Under the pieces are notes generated by a model. That model was not told the origin of the DNA. It did no database searches and saw nothing but the letters and a program-made list of their open reading frames with translations. A DNA stretch of 64,000 nt from Nocardia cerradoensis NBRC 101014 (GTDB lineage: Bacteria; Actinomycetota; Actinomycetes; Mycobacteriales; Mycobacteriaceae), in the NCBI RefSeq assembly GCF_000308535.1, contig NZ_BAFW01000002.1, positions 62,001-126,000 of the forward strand, given 5' to 3'. Every line of letters starts with the position of its first letter. Position 1 is the stretch's first letter. This document shows positions 61,259 to 64,000 of the stretch, piece by piece. The position numbers and the translations under genes were made by a program.

Positions 61259-62209
61259 TCAGTCCAGCGAGCGGATCACGCCACCCCGGCGTCCCGCATC
61301 GCGCAACCGTTCCAGCCAATCCTGATCGCCGGGGCGGATATCGGTGATGTCCCAGCGCCGCAGGGTGTCGTAGCGATCGCGTTCGCTGTAGCCCGCGTCG
61401 ATCAGTTCGCCGAGGGTGCCCTCGTCGCGCAGGCTGTCGCGCGCGGCCTCGAGCAGGCGCAGGGCGTCGTCGATCGCCTCGGTGAGCGCGGCCGCGTTCG
61501 GTTCGCAGATCGCGCGCACCAACTCGGGAGCGGTCGCCGCGACCCGGGTGCCGTCGCGGAACGATCCGGCGGCCAGACCCAGAGCCAGATCGCCGCCCGC
61601 GGCCCCGGCCACCGCCAGCGCCTCGGCCAGCACGTGCGGCAGATGCGAGATGCGGGCCACCGCACGGTCGTGTTCGTCCGCCAGGACCGGCACCACGATC
61701 GCACCGCAGTCCAGCGCCAGCCGCGCGACCCGGTGCCACGGTTCGGCGCGGGTGCCCGGATCCACCCCGACCGCCCAGGCCGCGTCGCGAAACAGGTCGG
61801 GAGACGATGCGGCCCAGCCGGATTCGGCGGTTCCCGCCATCGGATGCCCGCCGACGTAGCGCGCGCCCAGTTCCTGCCGGTGCACCTCGGCGCGCACCGG
61901 TTCCTTCACACTCACCACATCGGTGAGCGGACAGTCGGGCGCGAACGTCTTCACATCCGCGAGAACGGTATCGATGGCCGGCATCGGCACCGCCAGCACG
62001 ATCAGCGCATCGTCGGCGGCGGCCCGGGACAGCACCGCCGCGATATCGGATTCGACGTCGAATCCGTCGGCCCGGGCGGCCTGCGCACCCGGAGCCGACC
62101 GGTTGTAACCCCAGGCCCGGTAGCCGCCCGCGGCCGCCGCACGCAGCAGTGAACCGCCGATCAAACCCGTACCCAGTACGCACACCGAGGAATTCCGATC
62201 GCCTGTCAT
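61259..62209 (-). CDS. tyrA: Prephenate dehydrogenase TyrA
   Basis: A 316-residue NAD(P)-dependent enzyme making 4-hydroxyphenylpyruvate for tyrosine. The cofactor motif is VCVLGTGLIGGSLLRAA, then VLAVPMPAID, DVVSVKEPV, the substrate-binding GGHPMAGTAESGW and the catalytic His region ISHLPHVLAEAL. The C-terminal part (residues 220-316) is helical without an ACT domain. The ATG at 62209 is chosen since the frame upstream runs into the divergent gene. Corresponds to Rv3754, in the usual neighbourhood with tadA. Confidence 0.9.
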   Translation of the reverse strand: MTGDRNSSVCVLGTGLIGGSLLRAAAAGGYRAWGYNRSAPGAQAARADGFDVESDIAAVLSRAAADDALIVLAVPMPAIDTVLADVKTFAPDCPLTDVVSVKEPVRAEVHRQELGARYVGGHPMAGTAESGWAASSPDLFRDAAWAVGVDPGTRAEPWHRVARLALDCGAIVVPVLADEHDRAVARISHLPHVLAEALAVAGAAGGDLALGLAAGSFRDGTRVAATAPELVRAICEPNAAALTEAIDDALRLLEAARDSLRDEGTLGELIDAGYSERDRYDTLRRWDITDIRPGDQDWLERLRDAGRRGGVIRSLD

Positions 62210-62267
62210 CGGATCAGATTCGCATACGACTTCAACATTTCCGCCGAAGCCGACTACCGTTGCGGCC

Positions 62268-62804
62268 ATGGCACAGCGCTCGAGCACGAACAGGGCCGCG
62301 TCGGACGATTACGACGATGTGGAAGGGTTCGCCGTGGCGGTCGTCCGCGAAGACAGCACGTGGCGCTGCAGCCCGCTCAGCGCCGCGGCACTGTCGAGTC
62401 TGTCCGCGGCCGAGGACGAACTGCGCGCCCTGCGCAGCACCGGTGCGGTATTCGGACTGCTGGACGTCGACGACGAATTCTTCATCGTCCTGCGGCCGGG
62501 TCCGACCGGGAGCCGGCTGCTGATCTCGGACGCCACCGCCGCGATCGACTACGACATCGCCGTCGAGGTGCTCGACGCGCTGAATGTCGAAGTCCCCGAT
62601 ATCGATCCGGACGAACTGGATGAGATCGATCCGTGGGAGGAAGGCGATCTGGGCGTCCTGGCGGACCTCGGCCTGCCCGAGCCCGTGCTCAGCGTGATCC
62701 TCGCGGAAACCGATCTGTATCCGGACGAACAGCTGGGAATGGTCGCGCAGCGGCTGGGCTTCGCCGACGAATTCTCCGCGGTCCTGGACAAGCTGCACCG
62801 TTGA
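62268..62804 (+). CDS. tRNA adenosine deaminase-associated protein
   Basis: A 178-residue protein that is regularly found before tadA in actinomycetes. It shows GFAVAVVREDSTWRC, LSAAEDELRALRSTGAVFGLLDVDDEFF and a helical, acidic C-terminal half (IDPDELDEIDPWEEGD). Its role is unknown; the gene is coupled to tadA by a four-base overlap. TACCGT lies 7 nt before the ATG at 62268. It is divergent from tyrA with only 58 bp between the starts, so the two promoters overlap. Confidence 0.88.
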   Translation: MAQRSSTNRAASDDYDDVEGFAVAVVREDSTWRCSPLSAAALSSLSAAEDELRALRSTGAVFGLLDVDDEFFIVLRPGPTGSRLLISDATAAIDYDIAVEVLDALNVEVPDIDPDELDEIDPWEEGDLGVLADLGLPEPVLSVILAETDLYPDEQLGMVAQRLGFADEFSAVLDKLHR

Positions 62805-63289
62805 GCCCGGGGGCAGCGCCGAGTCCGGGGTCACCTCCGGGAGACGAGGATCTCGTCCGGGCCGCCCTCGCCGCCGCGGCGCGGACCGACCCGCGCGACG
62901 TCCCGGTCGGTGCGGTCGTCTTCGACGCGAACGGCCGCGAACTGGCCCGGGCCGGCAACGCCCGGGAAGCGCTCGGCGACCCGACCGCGCATGCCGAGAT
63001 CCTGGCGCTGCGCCGCGCCGCCCAGGTGTACGGCGACGGCTGGCGGCTCGAGGGCACGACCCTGGCGGTGACGTTGGAACCGTGCACGATGTGCGCCGGC
63101 GCGCTGGTCCTGGCGCGGGTCCGCCGCGTCGTCTTCGGCGCCTGGGAGCCCAAGACCGGTGCGGTCGGCTCGCTCTGGGACGTGGTGCGTGACCGTCGCC
63201 TCAACCATCGGCCCGAGGTCCGAGGGGGCGTGCTCGAGGCCGAATGTGCGGCCGTCCTGGACGCCTTCTTCCGCGCTCAACGGCCCTGA
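62801..63289 (+). CDS. tadA: tRNA-specific adenosine deaminase TadA
   Basis: A 162-residue zinc deaminase that makes inosine at the wobble position of tRNA-Arg(ACG), a gene of which lies 13 kb away. The zinc motif is HAEIL in TAHAEILALRRA and EPCTMCAGALV (two Cys). The TTG at 62801 overlaps the stop of the previous gene (TTGA) and is the most likely start; no ATG or GTG fits the family length. Confidence 0.9.
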   Translation: MSPGAAPSPGSPPGDEDLVRAALAAAARTDPRDVPVGAVVFDANGRELARAGNAREALGDPTAHAEILALRRAAQVYGDGWRLEGTTLAVTLEPCTMCAGALVLARVRRVVFGAWEPKTGAVGSLWDVVRDRRLNHRPEVRGGVLEAECAAVLDAFFRAQRP

Positions 63290-63357
63290 ACTCTGCTCCC
63301 GGTGTCGCTGACCACCCGATTTCGGATTCGCCGCGCCCGTCCGGTAAAGTCACCTGC

Positions 63358-63448
63358 GGTGGCGTGTCCGAGCGGCCTAAGGAGCACGCCTCGAAAGCGT
63401 GTGTGGGGTAACCCCCCACCGAGGGTTCAAATCCCTCCGCCACCGCCA
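63358..63448 (+). tRNA. tRNA-Ser (anticodon CGA)
   Basis: Acceptor arms GGTGGCG and CGCCACC pair, discriminator G, encoded CCA at 63446-63448. The anticodon loop CTCGAAA gives anticodon CGA. The long variable arm (TGTGGGGTAACCCCCCACC region) and T loop GGTTCAAATCC are present. Confidence 0.96.
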
Positions 63449-63449
63449 C

Positions 63450-63483
63450 AGCCCCCACCCGTATTTCCGGGTGGGGGCTTTTT
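63450..63483 (+). terminator. Rho-independent terminator after tRNA-Ser(CGA)
   Basis: AGCCCCCACCCG (63450-63461) pairs with CGGGTGGGGGCT (63468-63479), followed by TTTT (63480-63483). Confidence 0.92.
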
Positions 63484-63501
63484 CGTCCGCACCGGTCGTC
63501 G

Positions 63502-63909
63502 TCACCCGGCCGAACCGGTGCGAGCCTTCGGCGCGTCCGGGTCGTGGCGGACGGCCTTGAAGTAGCTGATCCGGGTCGGCTCGGTTCGCAGCACCGTGGT
63601 GTCGGTGCCGCCGACGAGATCGGGCCGCTCGACCACGAGCGGCGGACAGTCCACTCCCTCGACCCGCACCGTCTGATGGGCCCGAACGACCAGGTTGAAC
63701 GGAGTTTCGGTCTCGGAGATCCCGCCGACGACCTGGCAGTGCTGCCAGGCCTCGATCAGGTAGGTCTCCTCGGTGTCGTTGGTGCAGGTCGTCTCCGTGC
63801 AGGAGACCCCCGCGGGAAACGGCTGTGCGGAGGCCGAGGGGGCGAGGGCGGCGACCGCGGCGCATACGGCGCCCGAAACGATGCCGGCTGCCAGAATCCG
63901 TGTGTTCAA
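63502..63909 (-). CDS. Small secreted protein with paired cysteines
   Basis: A 135-residue secreted protein. It starts at a TTG (63909) with AAAGGAA about 7 nt upstream; the sequence then reads NTRILAAGIVSGAVCAAVAAL, a signal peptide cleaved after SASA. The mature part has Cys in GVSCTETTCTNDT, EAWQHCQVVGG and GVDCPPL, so two disulfides are possible. No family recognised. A longer frame starts at 63945 but adds a poorly fitting basic segment. It is convergent with the Ser(CGA) tRNA gene. Confidence 0.75.
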   Translation of the reverse strand: MNTRILAAGIVSGAVCAAVAALAPSASAQPFPAGVSCTETTCTNDTEETYLIEAWQHCQVVGGISETETPFNLVVRAHQTVRVEGVDCPPLVVERPDLVGGTDTTVLRTEPTRISYFKAVRHDPDAPKARTGSAG

Positions 63910-64000
63910 GTTCCGGTTCCTTTCGACCTCCACGCGACCCTGCACGGTCGAGGTCCGATAACGATGACGACGAAGCCGTCGTCGTCCCCATTGTTCGGTA

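Overview
This 64 kb window is very GC-rich and comes from a mycolic-acid-containing actinomycete (Mycobacteriales). A Nocardia is the most likely source. The reasons are a nearly complete arabinogalactan and mycolate gene set in the gene order known from Mycobacterium tuberculosis (named here only from remembered synteny), Corynebacteriales-specific proteins (DprE1/DprE2, AftA, Emb, GlfT1/GlfT2, Bpa, an antigen-85-like esterase), and single-copy core genes such as tyrA and tadA in the expected neighbourhood. The genus is an inference from protein style; no rRNA is present to confirm it.

Layout. 1-2.1 kb: the tail of pks13 and accD4 (mycolate condensation), then a tiny DUF5988-type gene. 2.1-15.3 kb: a minus-strand arabinan block, dprE1-dprE2-aftA-(GT-C-like membrane protein)-embC-embB, convergent with pks13-accD4. 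15.5-23.7 kb: a GtrA protein, a PNPOx-type flavoprotein, a molybdopterin oxidoreductase, small regulators and a MarR/MFS pair. 23.8-28.6 kb: rmlC-rmlA and, separately, rmlB (dTDP-rhamnose supply for the arabinogalactan linker), with a lipase-type hydrolase and a secreted protein between them. 28.6-33.9 kb: a candidate three-part glycan-decoration module (DUF2142 membrane protein, GT2 polyprenyl-phosphate glycosyltransferase, GtrA) next to glfT2. 34-43 kb: SDR, rsgA, a Pro/Gly-rich membrane protein, the galactan export operon rfbD-rfbE-glfT1, the proteasome activator bpa, a PLP-fold protein lacking the usual lysine, and a quinone oxidoreductase.

43-56.5 kb is more accessory: MarR, LysR, AraC regulators, a 57-residue secreted peptide, an antigen-85-like esterase, an HisC-type aminotransferase, two dienelactone-hydrolase-like proteins, a phytase-like lipoprotein, and a solitary cytosine methyltransferase with a Vsr endonuclease. 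56.7-64 kb: a heterodimeric ABC exporter with one degenerate ATP site, a glycolipid-binding-type protein, tyrA, the tadA pair and a small secreted protein. Four tRNA genes are seen: Ser(TGA), Ser(GCT), Arg(ACG) and Ser(CGA).

How it works together: Rml enzymes make dTDP-rhamnose; GlfT1/GlfT2 build galactan, which RfbD/RfbE export; DprE1/DprE2 make decaprenyl-phosphoryl-arabinose, used by AftA and the Emb enzymes; Pks13/AccD4 supply mycolates. A striking feature of the DNA is that at least fifteen genes have a TANNNT hexamer 6-7 nt before the start codon, the arrangement expected for leaderless mRNAs. Strong inverted-repeat terminators sit between most convergent genes.
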